A stretch of DNA of 64,000 bases from Axinella damicornis (taxonomy: Eukaryota; Porifera; Demospongiae; Axinellida; Axinellidae): assembly GCA_963931865.1 (NCBI GenBank), contig OZ007508.1, positions 9,112,781 to 9,176,780 of the forward strand. Reading direction: 5' to 3'. The notes below the pieces were generated by a model. It worked only from the letters and a program-made list of their open reading frames with translations, was not told where the DNA came from and ran no database searches. Positions 34,856 through 45,997 of this stretch are shown piece by piece; within the stretch, counting starts at the first letter, position 1; each line of letters opens with the position of its first letter. The position numbers were made by a program, and so were the translations under genes.

Positions 34856-34970
34856 AGTCTCTCCCAGGCCGTTCCCACCGCCGGTATTTCATCGCTTCCA
34901 GTATGAAAGCAATATTTGATACTGGAAGCGATGAAATATTGTTGGCAGGAATGGCCTGGGAACGAGGCTA
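34856..34970. mobile_element. MITE of the CCCAGG family
   Basis: TAGTCTCTCCCAGGCC pairs with GGCCTGGGAACGAGGCTA; the inner TTCATCGCTTCCAGTAT pairs with ATACTGGAAGCGATGAA. Confidence 0.8.
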
Positions 34971-36164
34971 TAGCCAGTTATGAATTCTTCCTGTTCAGTA
35001 ACGTCATGTTTTATAGACCCGTTGCAACTGACATCATCACATTGACATGGCGGCATTTTGCACTTTTGGAGATAGCACCTTCTGTGGTGATCTCGGCAAA
35101 CGCAATCATGTACCAACAATGCTTCTAGTAATTGTTGAACAAGATGTGATTGACATGCAGGCAATAATAATAAATGCTTACCACTGATGCAGGACACATT
35201 TTGACTGATACTGTCTATGTGTTACATTCCGGCATCTGCATAGTATACGGGAATGCCTCAGAGAACGTGATGTCAGTGCAGTGGGTCTAGAGGGGGACAA
35301 TTGAGAACATTCAACTGAAAGAGGTAATGAAAACTGTGTCTCCACAAAATTCTCTTGTCACATCTGTTGGAACTACAGACAAGTTACGATATCAACTGCG
35401 AGGGCTAGTGAACCAACATTGATCAGCTAATTTACACGTCCAATTTCTAAACCTGTGAAGCCGTATGGAATAATCTCCAGGTACCCATCGCCCTACTTCC
35501 TGCCAGACCAATGACATGCAATAACCACTAGTAGACACGGACTCCAAAGGAAGCAAAGGGAAAGACCCATTGGGCTATTCCATTGAAACAGGATACACAC
35601 CCTATTGACGAGTTAGCTATTTCAAGGGGGTGACACTCCCATTGACGCCGTAGTCAGAGCTGCGACCGGGGTCAAGAAATCTTGACCGTCATTTTTGATG
35701 CTTGACCGCTTGACCGCATCGCAAAAAGACTCTTGACCGTTTGACTGCGCTGTATTTCAGCCGTTGACTGCTTGACCACCGATAGTATACGGAAGAATGC
35801 GTAGCGACTGCAGCCTTTCCATAGTATACGGGGTCAAGATTCGCTGATAAGCCCGGTTGCAGCTCTGACTACAGCGTAGATGGGCATGTCACCCCCTTGT
35901 ATTTGCGTACCTGGGACAGGAATTATGCCTTCTAATCCATGCAACAGATGTCAGAATACGAAAATATGCGGGAAATCACAGGACATTTACGGAGATTTAC
36001 AACAGAACACGGAAAAACTCCGTGAATTACCCGTCAATGGGGTAGCCTTATCATAGATAATAGAGCGTTTACGCTCTATTATCTATGGCCTTATATAATC
36101 GAATAGCCCATTAAAATCTTAAATTATGTATTGATGCATGTGTCTTTTATTGTGTTGACTTACC
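34971..36164. other. No supported gene; short inverted motifs
   Basis: Contains two close repeats of TTGACCG-type sequence at 35670-35850 and a hairpin near 36055-36090 (TAGATAATAGAGCG... / ...CGCTCTATTATCTA). These may be termini of small elements. The upstream exons of the dynein gene were looked for here and not found. Confidence 0.4.
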
Positions 36165-37166
36165 ATGGTTCCAGAATCGTCTTACAGACTTCCGTCAGAT
36201 GTTCAAACTTCAAGCGCAAAAGGCACATCACTTCAGTTGCAGAGAAGTTGTGTTATACTGTCACCAAGTCTCTCCAAGTCCATCAAAACAATTCTAATTA
36301 GTGCCTACCAAACAAGTGCAGTGGTTTCCGGGACGGGACGGAACGGGACAGTCCCGTCCCGTCTCGGCTATATCAGACGAAGACGCGAAATGGACGCAGA
36401 CTCGGTGGCTTTAGTGAAGGACTCAGAACCACATCTTTCGGGACATCAGACAGAGGCTGCACAATCGTCGAGCACAGCCACAAGACATCGCCATCTACAG
36501 TGCAGTGATGATCGATGCATTCCGCCTCTTTCACCAGCCAAACAACACTGCCTACATGTACGTCTCGATGACTCGATGAGGAAGGAATGCTCCAAATCAT
36601 GGGATGTGCGATTCCAAGAATATTTCAACAAACAGATCCACCCAGATGTAGACACCCCCATTGGCCGGTGGACGCTTGAGAGGTACAGCAGCGGAGTGAC
36701 CAACGATCAGTCGAGTCAGAGTCACTGGACCTTCAACACTGGAAAGAAGCACCTGTTGGCTGCATGCTCCTTGCCCTTTACCAGGTGCAGGCATACTTAC
36801 TACATCAATGAGATCAAACGAGGAATAGCTGGAGTTGGGGAGAACCACCTACTGCCAGTGTACAATTCACTTCAATCCGATCAACTCGTTGTACACTACT
36901 CGTTGTACACTACTCGTTCTCCTCAAGAAATAGTGGCCGAAATCAGAAGCAATGGAGAATCAACTATTCCAACTCCAACTGTTGAAGTGAAAAAGGACGC
37001 AGATGACTCAAAACAGCCAGCCCGCACACTTATCATCCAAACCAGAGCAAAGCTTCTCTTGGATTCACCTCAGCTTCGATCCAAAGTTGTATGTGTTCAC
37101 TGTAAAGGTAGGCTCTGGAGTGTGGGCGTGTGGGTATGTGGGCAAAATGTGAGGCTAGGTATGTAG
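36165..37166 (+). CDS. Unidentified 333-codon ORF, probable exon ending near 37107
   Basis: Longest uninterrupted frame before the transposon. The coding-like part starts at about 36390 (MDADSVALVKDSEPHLSGH) and runs to VVCVHCK, followed by a GTAGGC donor at 37108. After the donor the translation turns Gly/Val/Trp-rich, as intron would. Features: acidic/His-rich N-terminus, an aromatic middle (SKSWDVRFQEYFNK), and a terminal CxxC that may be half of a zinc finger completed in the next exon. It lies 190 bp outside the CACTA-type terminus, so it belongs to a host gene or a different element that the transposon split. No family recognised. Confidence 0.45.
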   Translation: MVPESSYRLPSDVQTSSAKGTSLQLQRSCVILSPSLSKSIKTILISAYQTSAVVSGTGRNGTVPSRLGYIRRRREMDADSVALVKDSEPHLSGHQTEAAQSSSTATRHRHLQCSDDRCIPPLSPAKQHCLHVRLDDSMRKECSKSWDVRFQEYFNKQIHPDVDTPIGRWTLERYSSGVTNDQSSQSHWTFNTGKKHLLAACSLPFTRCRHTYYINEIKRGIAGVGENHLLPVYNSLQSDQLVVHYSLYTTRSPQEIVAEIRSNGESTIPTPTVEVKKDADDSKQPARTLIIQTRAKLLLDSPQLRSKVVCVHCKGRLWSVGVWVCGQNVRLGM

Positions 37167-37356
37167 TTCACTTCACACCTGTCCCTAAGTGTTCTGCCAG
37201 GAGTTTGTTTAAGAGGGGTAAATAATGAGATTCATACCACTGAGAAAGCCTTGCTTAGTCTAAAGGTTATCATGGCGGAAGACATGTAGGTTTGGGTGGA
37301 TATGTGTGCACTAGTATAAGCTGTTACTACTGTTCAGTAGGGTATAAATAGAACTA

Positions 37357-37541
37357 CACTATTTTAAAATTCTTCCCATATACTATAGGAGCGAAATAGT
37401 GTAGGGGTACACTAAATCATCCCTATACTACTATAGGGACGAAATAGTGTGGCGTCACTAATTCTTTCCTATATTAATATAGGGACGAATTAGTGTAGGG
37501 GTACACTAAATTCCCCCTATATACATAGGGACGAATTAGTG
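37357..37541. repeat. Left terminal inverted repeat of the composite transposon
   Basis: Aligns with the reverse complement of 45929-46113 with few differences. It is built of sub-repeats with GTGTAGGGGTACACTAAAT and CTATATTAATATAGGGACG palindromes, which could serve as multiple transposase-binding sites. Further diverged units of the same motif continue to about 37640. Confidence 0.9.
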
Positions 37542-37640
37542 TAGGGGTACACTAAATTCCCCCTATATACATAGGGACGAATTAGTGTAGGGGTACACTA
37601 AATTCTCCCTATATACATAGGGACGAGTAGGTGTAGGGGC
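37542..37640. repeat. Subterminal tandem repeats next to the left end
   Basis: Roughly 63-bp units reading TAGTGTAGGGGTACACTAAA and CCCTATATACATAGGGACGA in tandem, continuing the internal motif of the inverted repeat. They exist only at the left end, so the two ends are asymmetrical. Confidence 0.8.
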
Positions 37641-38217
37641 ACGGGGCCACCGTTCACCTTTTTGCCGACACAATCCCCCTTTTTGCCTTGACCTGTGAAC
37701 CAACAACCAACCATGACGTCATAATGACGTTGCGTAATATACGGAGGTATACGGTCCAAGTAATAAGATATACGGAAGTGCACGAGTAATGTATTATATA
37801 CTCTTGGTGCAACGAAGGTTGACTAGCGCTCGAGCGCGCGTTGATGATCCGAGGCCGTGGAAGAAGCGTGTCCTCCTACCATGAAGCTCTGCTGTTGTGG
37901 GGCAGAATTCTCATCACTGAACATAATTATATCATGTCAGAAAACACTTGGCTGCGTCGAATCACTTGAAGGTACAGACAGCGAGTGGGCTGCGGGCGCC
38001 CACGTCCACCAAGAGGACGCCTGTGGTCGTGCGCAGAGCTGAATTGGAGGTAGCGAGAGGGCCTAGGGGGGATAGAGAGGCGGTTTTGACAGCATAAAAA
38101 GGCTAGAATCCCTGCAAGTACCAAATTGCCACTCCGAGTACTTTTTTGCCTGAGGGGAGAAACAACCAACCAACTAAAGTGGCATTGCGTCTGGCAATTT
38201 GGTAACTGTGGCCCCGT
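37640..38217. mobile_element. Nested element with CACGGGGCCAC ends
   Basis: Left end CACGGGGCCACCGTTCACC and right end GGTAACTGTGGCCCCGTG are inverted copies with two mismatches. TGTAGGGG lies directly left and again 4 bases past the right end, suggesting an 8-bp hAT-type duplication with small end changes. No transposase frame. Confidence 0.55.
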
Positions 38218-38274
38218 GCATGTGTAGGGGTACACTAAAACGCACTGAAATCCAAGAACAGTATCTTTGTGGTA

Positions 38275-39126
38275 GCGTAAACCACCAATTATCGTCACCT
38301 GAATTTGCATGATTTACAGCATCGTCTAGGAACGGTTCCAGGACACCAAACTTGCACCGACGTATAGACCGTCACGCCCTCTATTAGCCCTACCACCTTT
38401 AAAGCTGTTACGTATTTCCGGCTTTTAGCGGTGCACTAGCGAATGCAACCTCACGCAAATCAATTATCGGCACCCTGTACATATTATCGTCACTGCCTAG
38501 TACTCCCATAGATAATCCTGGGTCAATTATCGGCACATGCTGATAGCATCGACTTACCTCCATCCCCTGAAGGCCACAAAAATCCACCATAAATCCCCGA
38601 GGTTCATGACCATTCTATCTATCACCCAGTGAAAAAAAACCCACCAAAGCATGCAACCCCTTCAATATATGAATTTTTGAATAAAATTAGTTCATCACAC
38701 TACACAGTAAAAGCAAAACAATTCTCTTTCTTCCACATCCAGTACGTGGCACATTCGTGGAGCCATCTCTTGCACACGCACTCTACCCATTCTGATCCAG
38801 CACAGTCATGCTAGTCGTCCTCAAAAGTCTGATCCAGTGGCAGGAGAGGACCCAAGGTCGCGGTCTCCCCCTACGCTTGTTTTGATTAGACATGAACAGC
38901 CCTACAACATAAAATGGCTAAAAGGACAGTAAATGACATCCAGTTATAACCTTTTAAGCAAAGACAAACCTTCTGCAAAGCTTCAGCCTTGTAAACAGCT
39001 TGCGCGACGATGACGTAATGCGAACGGAATCCGTATTTTCGCCGCTTACTCTCCGTTTACTAAGCGCCGATAATCGGTATGTCGGGTGCCGATAATAAGG
39101 TCATGCCGATAATTGGTGGTTTACGC
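38275..39126. mobile_element. Nested 852-bp MITE with TA duplication
   Basis: Ends GCGTAAACCACCAATTATCG and its exact reverse complement, flanked by TA on both sides. The sequence without the insertion, CTTTGTGGTACACCTGTAC, is present intact at 39191-39209, so an empty-site paralogue exists a few bases away. TA target choice suggests a Tc1/mariner-like or PIF-like source; the interior has repeated TTATCGGCAC motifs and no long frame. Confidence 0.85.
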
Positions 39127-39377
39127 TACACCTGTACCATATCGGAATTAAGGTTAGGGTGCACTAAATTCCACAAGCATCTTTGTGGTACACCTGTACA
39201 TATTGGAGTATCACAGGAAGTCAGTATGACAAATGTGAAGATTGTGGAAGCTTAACCTCTAGCAGTTTAGCATTGGATTTGAGGCAACAAGTGAACAACT
39301 AGGCAGTGTACAGGTAGACTGTGTATTCTCTACTATTAGGATGCCAGGTATAGCCAGTTAGGTAGGTACATATATAC

Positions 39378-42300
39378 ATGATGGACAGTTTGATTGTGGA
39401 GGATGTATGTGACCAGTGCCAGGGTGAGGCAGTCCTGTTTTGTGAGGAGTGTCAAAACAGCTACTGTGCCTCATGCAGTCTAGTGAGACATAGGATGGGA
39501 AAGAGGCAGGGTCACAGCACTGTGAGGATTTCAAGGGTTCCCAATATCACCCATGTCTCCCTGGAGGAGGATGCTCTCTCACAGGCTCAACATGAAGGTA
39601 AATTCGTAGTTTTAATTAAGTCAACTGTAAGCACAATGGTTGTATACATGATTACATCATGGTTAATTGTCTTAATATGTTTTGCATGGCAGAGCACAGA
39701 GATGCCCAACTAACAGGCCTTTTGGTGAAACACTTCAAGAAAACTTCCTTCAAAGACTGGCAGCTGAATGTAATCAAAGCCACTGTCGATGGGAAGAATT
39801 CCCTCATAGTGCAGCCAACAGGATCAGGGAAGAGTCTCTGTTTCCAGTTTCCAGGAGTCGTTACAGGGAAGATTACGGTAGTTCTCATGCCAACTGTTAG
39901 CCTTATCCTGGATCAGTTCAGACGGCTTGAAGCAGAAAAAGTGAAGGTTACCTACCTGGGAAGCATGCAGAAAGATCCTGGAGTTATGGGGAAGGTGTCA
40001 CAGAGCCAGTACGATATTGTTCTGTCCACACCCGAGTCCTTTTTCAACAACCTTGGGCAGCCGAAGGCAGTCTTCAAGAGCTTGGGAGTCCAGAAAAAGA
40101 TTGGTCTGCTAGCAATTGATGAAGCTCATCTAATTCGGGCATGGAGAACCTTCAGGTATGAGTGCGTACACGCACGTCTTTAACATATGAAAGAAGCTGT
40201 AATACAGTGCAGCTAGGTGTGGTACTTATTTGTACTGTCGCTCTAACTCCAGTGTATTTGTACTTGTCTTTGACCTGCAGGCCTGCATTCGACTACCTAA
40301 GGAAACTCCCATCGCTCTTCCCTTCTGTGCCGTTGACGGCTCTCACAGCTACAGCCACATGTGATGTCGTGGCTGATCTCAAACAGGTGTTGGGGAACCG
40401 AGTGTGTGAAATAGCAAGCGCTAACAAGCCCAACATCACCTACTCAGCTGTTCTGATGCAGTCCAAAGGTAAACACAGGAATACACATGCACAGTGTCTT
40501 TGCCTCGTGTGCGTGCTTGCAATACACATTCCATACAAATAGGTGTGGTTTCATGGGCCAGTGCAGTAAGGTGTGCGGTTCAGTTGGTTTACGTATATAC
40601 ACATTGTATCAGTACGATTTCCTTTCTACGCTGCAGCCAAACTTGACAGATACAGCAATCTTGCAAACAACATAATTCCCCTGGTCGGTGATGGCAAGGC
40701 AATCATTTACATTGATTTCGTGAAAGATGTGGCTCCTCTGGCGATTAGCCTACGCCAGCATGGTCTAGAGAGTTGCGGTTACCACGGAGAAAAGATGTCC
40801 ACCCATGACAAGCAAGTCACTCTTGAAAACTGGCAGATGGGGCAGATTCGTGTGATGGTCTGTACGAGCGCTTTTGGGATGGGCATCGACCAACCAGACA
40901 TTGACATAGTCAATGTCCCACCTAGTTTGGAACAGCTACTCCAGGAGTTTGGGCGTGCAGGCCGAGATGGTCGTCTCTGCAAAGGGATTGTTCTTTATCA
41001 TGAGAGTGATCTCCAGCATGCTGCTTTCTGGTGTAAAGAAGAAACTGGAGCGAGGCAGCTGGAAACCCTGCAAGGGTTCCAAAGTTGTTGGAGGTATGTG
41101 CATAAAATAATAGGTTGTGGTTGCCATGGCAATGAGTCGCTTGCACTTGTATTATCATTATGTAGGTTTGTCTGTGCCAATCTTGCTGGAAAATGTTGCC
41201 GAACAGTGATTTTAGAGCACTTTGGAGAAGATACGACCACTGCTACTTGTGAGGGAGTCTGCTGCGATGTGTGCGACACTCAACCAGAGATGGCCAATGC
41301 ACAGGATGAGATAGCTCTTGTACTGAAGACTGTGAGAGATCTCCCCGGTTACGGGAAAGTGAAAGTGAGTGCCAACATACATGTGTACCAGCTGTTTTAT
41401 CACCGTAGTTGGAATTTATAATATAATCTCACATAACATTTCAGATTGCTGAAGTCCTGCGAGGATCAAAGACGGCTTCCAAAGCTCCATTTGCCAGCAG
41501 CCAATTCGGAGAGGGCTCAACACTAGGTTTTTCCCTTGACACTTGGAGAGCTTGCATTCGTCAGGCCTGGATTCTGGGTCTGCTGGAGCGTGAAATGAAG
41601 CTTGGCAAAGGGCACAATGTTCTAGGTCAGATGGTGTTCAATTCCTTTACACTCTCTGAAGCAGGCAACGCTTTCCTAGAAAGTCCCCACCCACTGACCC
41701 TCCCAGTTTTTGATAGCAGCAGAGGGAGACTTGTCGTACCAACAGAGCCAGGGAAGGATGAAAAACCAAGACGAAAAGGTAAAGGTTGTCATGCCATCGA
41801 GGGCATTAGGCTGCTTATGAGCTGTCGTGAGAAGTGGTTCACAATCGCCTCCAAGGAAGATTATCACTTCCCAGGAATCTTCAGGTCTCCATACCCTCAA
41901 AGGCTAGGCTACTGCCCTGACATCACTGCCCTACCGGAGTACAAGTGTACCACCCCAAACTTCCTCTTTGAGGATATTATGTTTGGCAAGGGAAAGGCAC
42001 GGAATCCTCAGACGACGATGATGGTGGTGGACGGACAAGAAGAGCAGATCCATTACCGCATTGTACCATGTGCTGGAGTGAAGCTGTGTTCCCATCACGC
42101 CGAAGGGTGCTCTCATGTGGTCTCCACCAGGGAGATCAAGAATCAATGCCACTCTCATCCTGAAGCGAAACTTGAACGAAGTGGTGATTGTCCTGTCGAA
42201 TTCATCTACATCTGGCCTGATGACAAATCGGACACAAGAAGGTGGCTCGCAGGCATAAAACGTGGAAGTGAAAATGAGGAGAATAATGTGCACAACCACC

Positions 42301-45300
42301 CTTGCCATCAAGCCACCAAGTGGACGAAGAGGATGGTCTCAGATCTACAGGAAGCGGTGATCAACAACCGACTCTTGAAAACCAGTGACCTTGTGGTTGG
42401 TAAGTACATGTATGCCAAACACTTTGAGTATAACTGCATATCTGTATATGTACAAGTATGTATGTCGCACACACTTGCTCATAGAATCTATCCGTTACTT
42501 CATTCTAGGAACAGGAATGCCATACATGCCTGGAGCTGCATCACTTGCAGGAGCACACCGAGAGAAAGTTAAGTACTACCGCCAGTCAGTGCTCAGGGAT
42601 ACCCAGCTAACTTCCGACTCCAGATCGTGCATTCTTCAATTTGAGAAAGAGAGTGTAGCACATGACTCTAAGCAGAAGAAGGAGACTCAGAGTGAGTTTG
42701 TAGTGTGTTCTTTATTCATGACTACATGTACTGACTACATGCGTCATTCAATCCGTTCCAGGTCATCACCTAGAAGAGTACAGCAGCATGGGGCATCCAT
42801 ATGTGCGGGACTACATGCTGAAATCCGACCAGACTTGGGTGCTGTGCTTGAGCCCACTTATGGCAGAGCTTCTCAGTAGGTCTGATTTCATTGAAGTAGA
42901 TGTCACGTACAAGGCATCTGTGGAGCTCGAGTACCTGCTGAATGTTGTGACGTTCAACTACACCACATTGAAATGTGAGTTTATACATCTTTGGGTGATA
43001 ACTTGTGAACACATGGGACACTTGTGCCTGGGAATGCAACTATACCAAATTAGATTCTGCTGTCTATCTATCACAGGGCATGTAGTGGCAAGGGTTCGTT
43101 AGGAAGCCCTTACAGCTGAAGCCTATGCTATTTGCTTTAAAGCAATATTCGCAACAGTGAAGAAGAGCCATCCTGAATTCGCAGTTGGAGATTCACTGAA
43201 AGGTGTCGTGGTAGATTGGTCTGATACACAGATGGCTGGATTAGAGGCAGCAGTTGGCAAGGAAACAGCCAGCTTGATTGCAAAGGGGTGCAAAGTCCAT
43301 TTCATCAGATCAGTGAAGCGTGTCAGCGAACGCATCAACAAAGGCAGTCCATTAGCTTGAAAGGCATTCACTGCCATAGCCTACCATATCCCCAAAGCTA
43401 CAACTCCAGAAGATGTCACCACACTTTTCAATGTGCTGGCAGGTGAAGAAGATGTTTCGGAGGCAGCAGCTTTAATGCCGGAATGTAGTGTTGTGCAGCA
43501 GTGCTCCCAGGAGCACAAGACAAGTTTGTGGAAGGAAGCTATTCACTGGGCAGAATGGTGGAAGCGTCCCCCACATCTTTGTAAGTGTGATAGTAATAAT
43601 TGTTTACACATGTATGGTTACAGGCAAGCACTTAATTACCACTTAGATAGCACTAATAGCTACCTGTGTAGGTGTATCAATAAGCCAGTTGCACGCAAGC
43701 GAAAGTATTCACGGAATGTATGACGTCACATCCGGTTGCTCTATTGCAGCTACGTTAAGTATTGCAGTCAATGGCGAAATCGGCAGGTGGGCATTTGAAA
43801 TGTGCGCGTGATTAAAACTATGCCGATCAGACAATTTAAGTGACCGCGGCGATAAACAACAGACCTGGACGGTCAAGACGGTGAGCAAAGTGTGAGAATC
43901 GGTTGAAGTACGAACGAGAACAAAGCGGTCTTGCTACGTCTACAGCCCCCCTGCCTCCAGTGTTCAGGCTCTGTTCCTGCATAGCTAGATTATTATACTT
44001 CGAAGGTATTAGCTATGGTTTCTGTGACGCTTACTGCCGGGGACATACCAGGAGCAGACCTGAGCGAGCTGTTGGTTCTCTTTTGGCATCGCTATCGGGT
44101 AAAGTGCCTGGAACAAGCTCGCGACTGCGATCTCAGCTGCCTGCCATCCATCCAAAACACGCTGAACCATCTCGGTCTCGTACCTGGATCGCTTGGAAAT
44201 CGGTGGAAGAAGGCGCTCGGATCCTGGCTTGCCGTTGGGTTGTTGCCACAACACGTTACAGGTATGTCCAGCATACTGCGTTGTTCTCGTTCGTACTTCA
44301 ACCGATTCTCACTCTTTGCACACCGTCTTTACCGCCAGGTCCCTTGTCAAACACCACAGTCACATGAACTGTGTAATCCGTATGGTTTTAGTCACACGCA
44401 GGTTTCAAACCGCCCCTTGCCAATTTTGCCATTCACTGCAATACTTAACGTGGCTATAAAAGAGCAACCGGATGTAACGTCACGTCAATCAAATTCCTTC
44501 GCTCTTGTGTGCAACTGGCTTATTCTAACACTGCAGCTATTAACACAAGCAGAACTGTTTATCTGTAGGGATGTTGTGTGCCTGCTACTCCGACAACAAG
44601 GCATTTCAACTACTCCCTGAAACCACTAATGCAGTGGAGTCCCACAATCGTGCATCAAAGAGGAAGGGTGCTGACATCTTGAAGGTGGCCCTGATGAGTA
44701 CATACAAACTGGACATGGCAGCTGCACTTGAGCACTTAGCCAGGGCTCATGGCATCCCAACATCATATGTCGACCTGACACCTGGTGCTAGAGCAAAACG
44801 TACGCACACTGCAAACGCTGCGAGAAGTAGAAAGCGAGCACGACAAGAGATGGAAGAGACAGATGGCCCTCCAGACAAGCACAAAGATTTCAAGAAAGGT
44901 ATGCACACTTTAAGCTCAACACAAGGGCACTTTGGCATTAGCTACTACAGCATAAAAATGAAGAAGCTATAGATGTGTACATAATCAGTGCATGCTCTTG
45001 TGTCACTCCAGCCAAAAAGCAGCAAAAGAAACCCACTCCAGCCAGGAAGCAATCCACTGTGTCCCTCAGTGACACTGCATCTAGCGACAGTGAATTTGAA
45101 CAGAAGAAGCCCTCTTTGGCCAAGACCCAGAAGAAAAAGTCCAGTACACTCCCCGGTAGTGCTGGAGCTGATGCTACAATCAACATTTCAAGTTCAGATG
45201 AAGAGGCTCTGATACAAGGTGGTATCACGATATAGAAACTTCGGCTTAGTGCAGCAGAAGTGAGTGCAATTGAGAAGGGAGAGTGTCTTCAAGATGTACA

Positions 45301-45997
45301 CATTGCACCTGCGCATACTATGCTGCAACAGCAGTTTCCAGATAGAGCAGGCTTCCAGTCGACACTTCATGTGGCCAATGGAAGATGTATTCCACAAAAG
45401 GAAGGAACGATCCAAATGCACTTTGATGAAGAAAGAAAGCATTGGTTGACGTCAAGTTTCATTGGTCGAAGAGTCCATATATTTGACAGTCGCTACACTG
45501 GATTTATACCAGATGGGGTCAAGGAACAGATGAGAGCGATATACAGCCACCTATCCAAGCAGCTTTCGGCTCAAGTAGTACGTGTCCAGCAACAACAAGG
45601 AGCCACAGACTGTGGCCTTTATGCCATAGCATATGCTGTTCACATGGCAAATGGAGACGACCCAGCTAAAGCCAAGTTCGAACAAAAGAAGATGCGATCA
45701 CACTTTCTAGACTGTTTGAAGAATAAGAAGTTGGAAGCATTTCCTGTAGAAAAAAACTATCAGCAGGGTAGATCGGCCAGAGACAATCAGACTTTAAGAG
45801 ACTTCTGCTCCACCTCGTGTTCTTTATATATGTATACACATACACAAAATATGTCATTTCTTAACGCACATAATTCTTACATACATCAGCTGGATTGTGC
45901 CCTCAACTGTGAGCAGAGAGAAGTATACACTATTTCGTCCCTATATCAGTATAGGGAGAATTTAGTGTACCCCTACACTAATTCGTCCCTATATTAA
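39378..45997 (+). CDS. RecQ helicase-MULE transposase-Ulp1 protease fusion (11 exons)
   Basis: Exons: 39378-39597, 39693-40155, 40281-40468, 40637-41093, 41166-41364, 41445-42399, 42509-42691, 42762-42974, 43077-43580, 44569-44898, 45012-45997; all GT-AG with matching phases, 1565 codons. Domains: Cys-rich B-box-like finger (residues 10-50); RecQ helicase with Walker A GSGKS (117-121), DEAH (216-219), ALTATAT, VMVCTSAFGMGIDQPD and QEFGRAGRDG; RQC zinc and winged helix (about 443-560); a linker with Cys/His clusters; MULE-like DDE core with probable Asp935 (IEVDVTYKA), Asp1006 (VVVDWSD) and Glu1151 (TTNAVESHNR); Lys-rich hinge; Ulp1/C48 protease with His1380, Asp1395, Gln near 1431 and Cys1437 (GATDCGLYAIA). 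Stops interrupt it at 43100-43102 (TAG), 43358-43360 (TGA) and 45233-45235 (TAG). The 3' end reads into the right terminus, so the last exon boundary is tentative. Presumably mobilises the element. Confidence 0.85.
40478..40590 (+). repeat. Dispersed repeat in the helicase intron
   Basis: Diverged copy of 26757-26880 (AGGAATACACATGCACAGTG here), inserted in the third intron of the fusion gene. Confidence 0.55.
43679..44524. mobile_element. Nested long-TIR element in intron 9 of the fusion gene
   Basis: Ends AATAAGCCAGTTGCAC... and ...GTGCAACTGGCTTATT are inverted, and the two arms stay similar over about 250 bp (CAACCGGATGT, GTTAAGTATTGCAGT, CGTACTTCAACCGATTCTCA on one strand). The middle, outside the arms, holds the frame at 44015. 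No clean target duplication was seen. The element sits wholly in the intron, so the flanking exons still join in phase. Confidence 0.75.
44015..44262 (+). CDS. ORF carried between the arms of the nested long-TIR element
   Basis: ATG-started frame MVSVTLTAGDIPGADLSELL with Leu-rich helices, reaching a possible GTATGT donor near 44262. Resembles a captured exon or a small DNA-binding protein; no family recognised. It could matter if the element transduces host sequence. Confidence 0.35.

Noticed and set aside
36165..37166. ORF considered as an upstream dynein exon
   Set aside because: No DHC_N1 motifs and no similarity to the tail segment expected before the first dynein exon.
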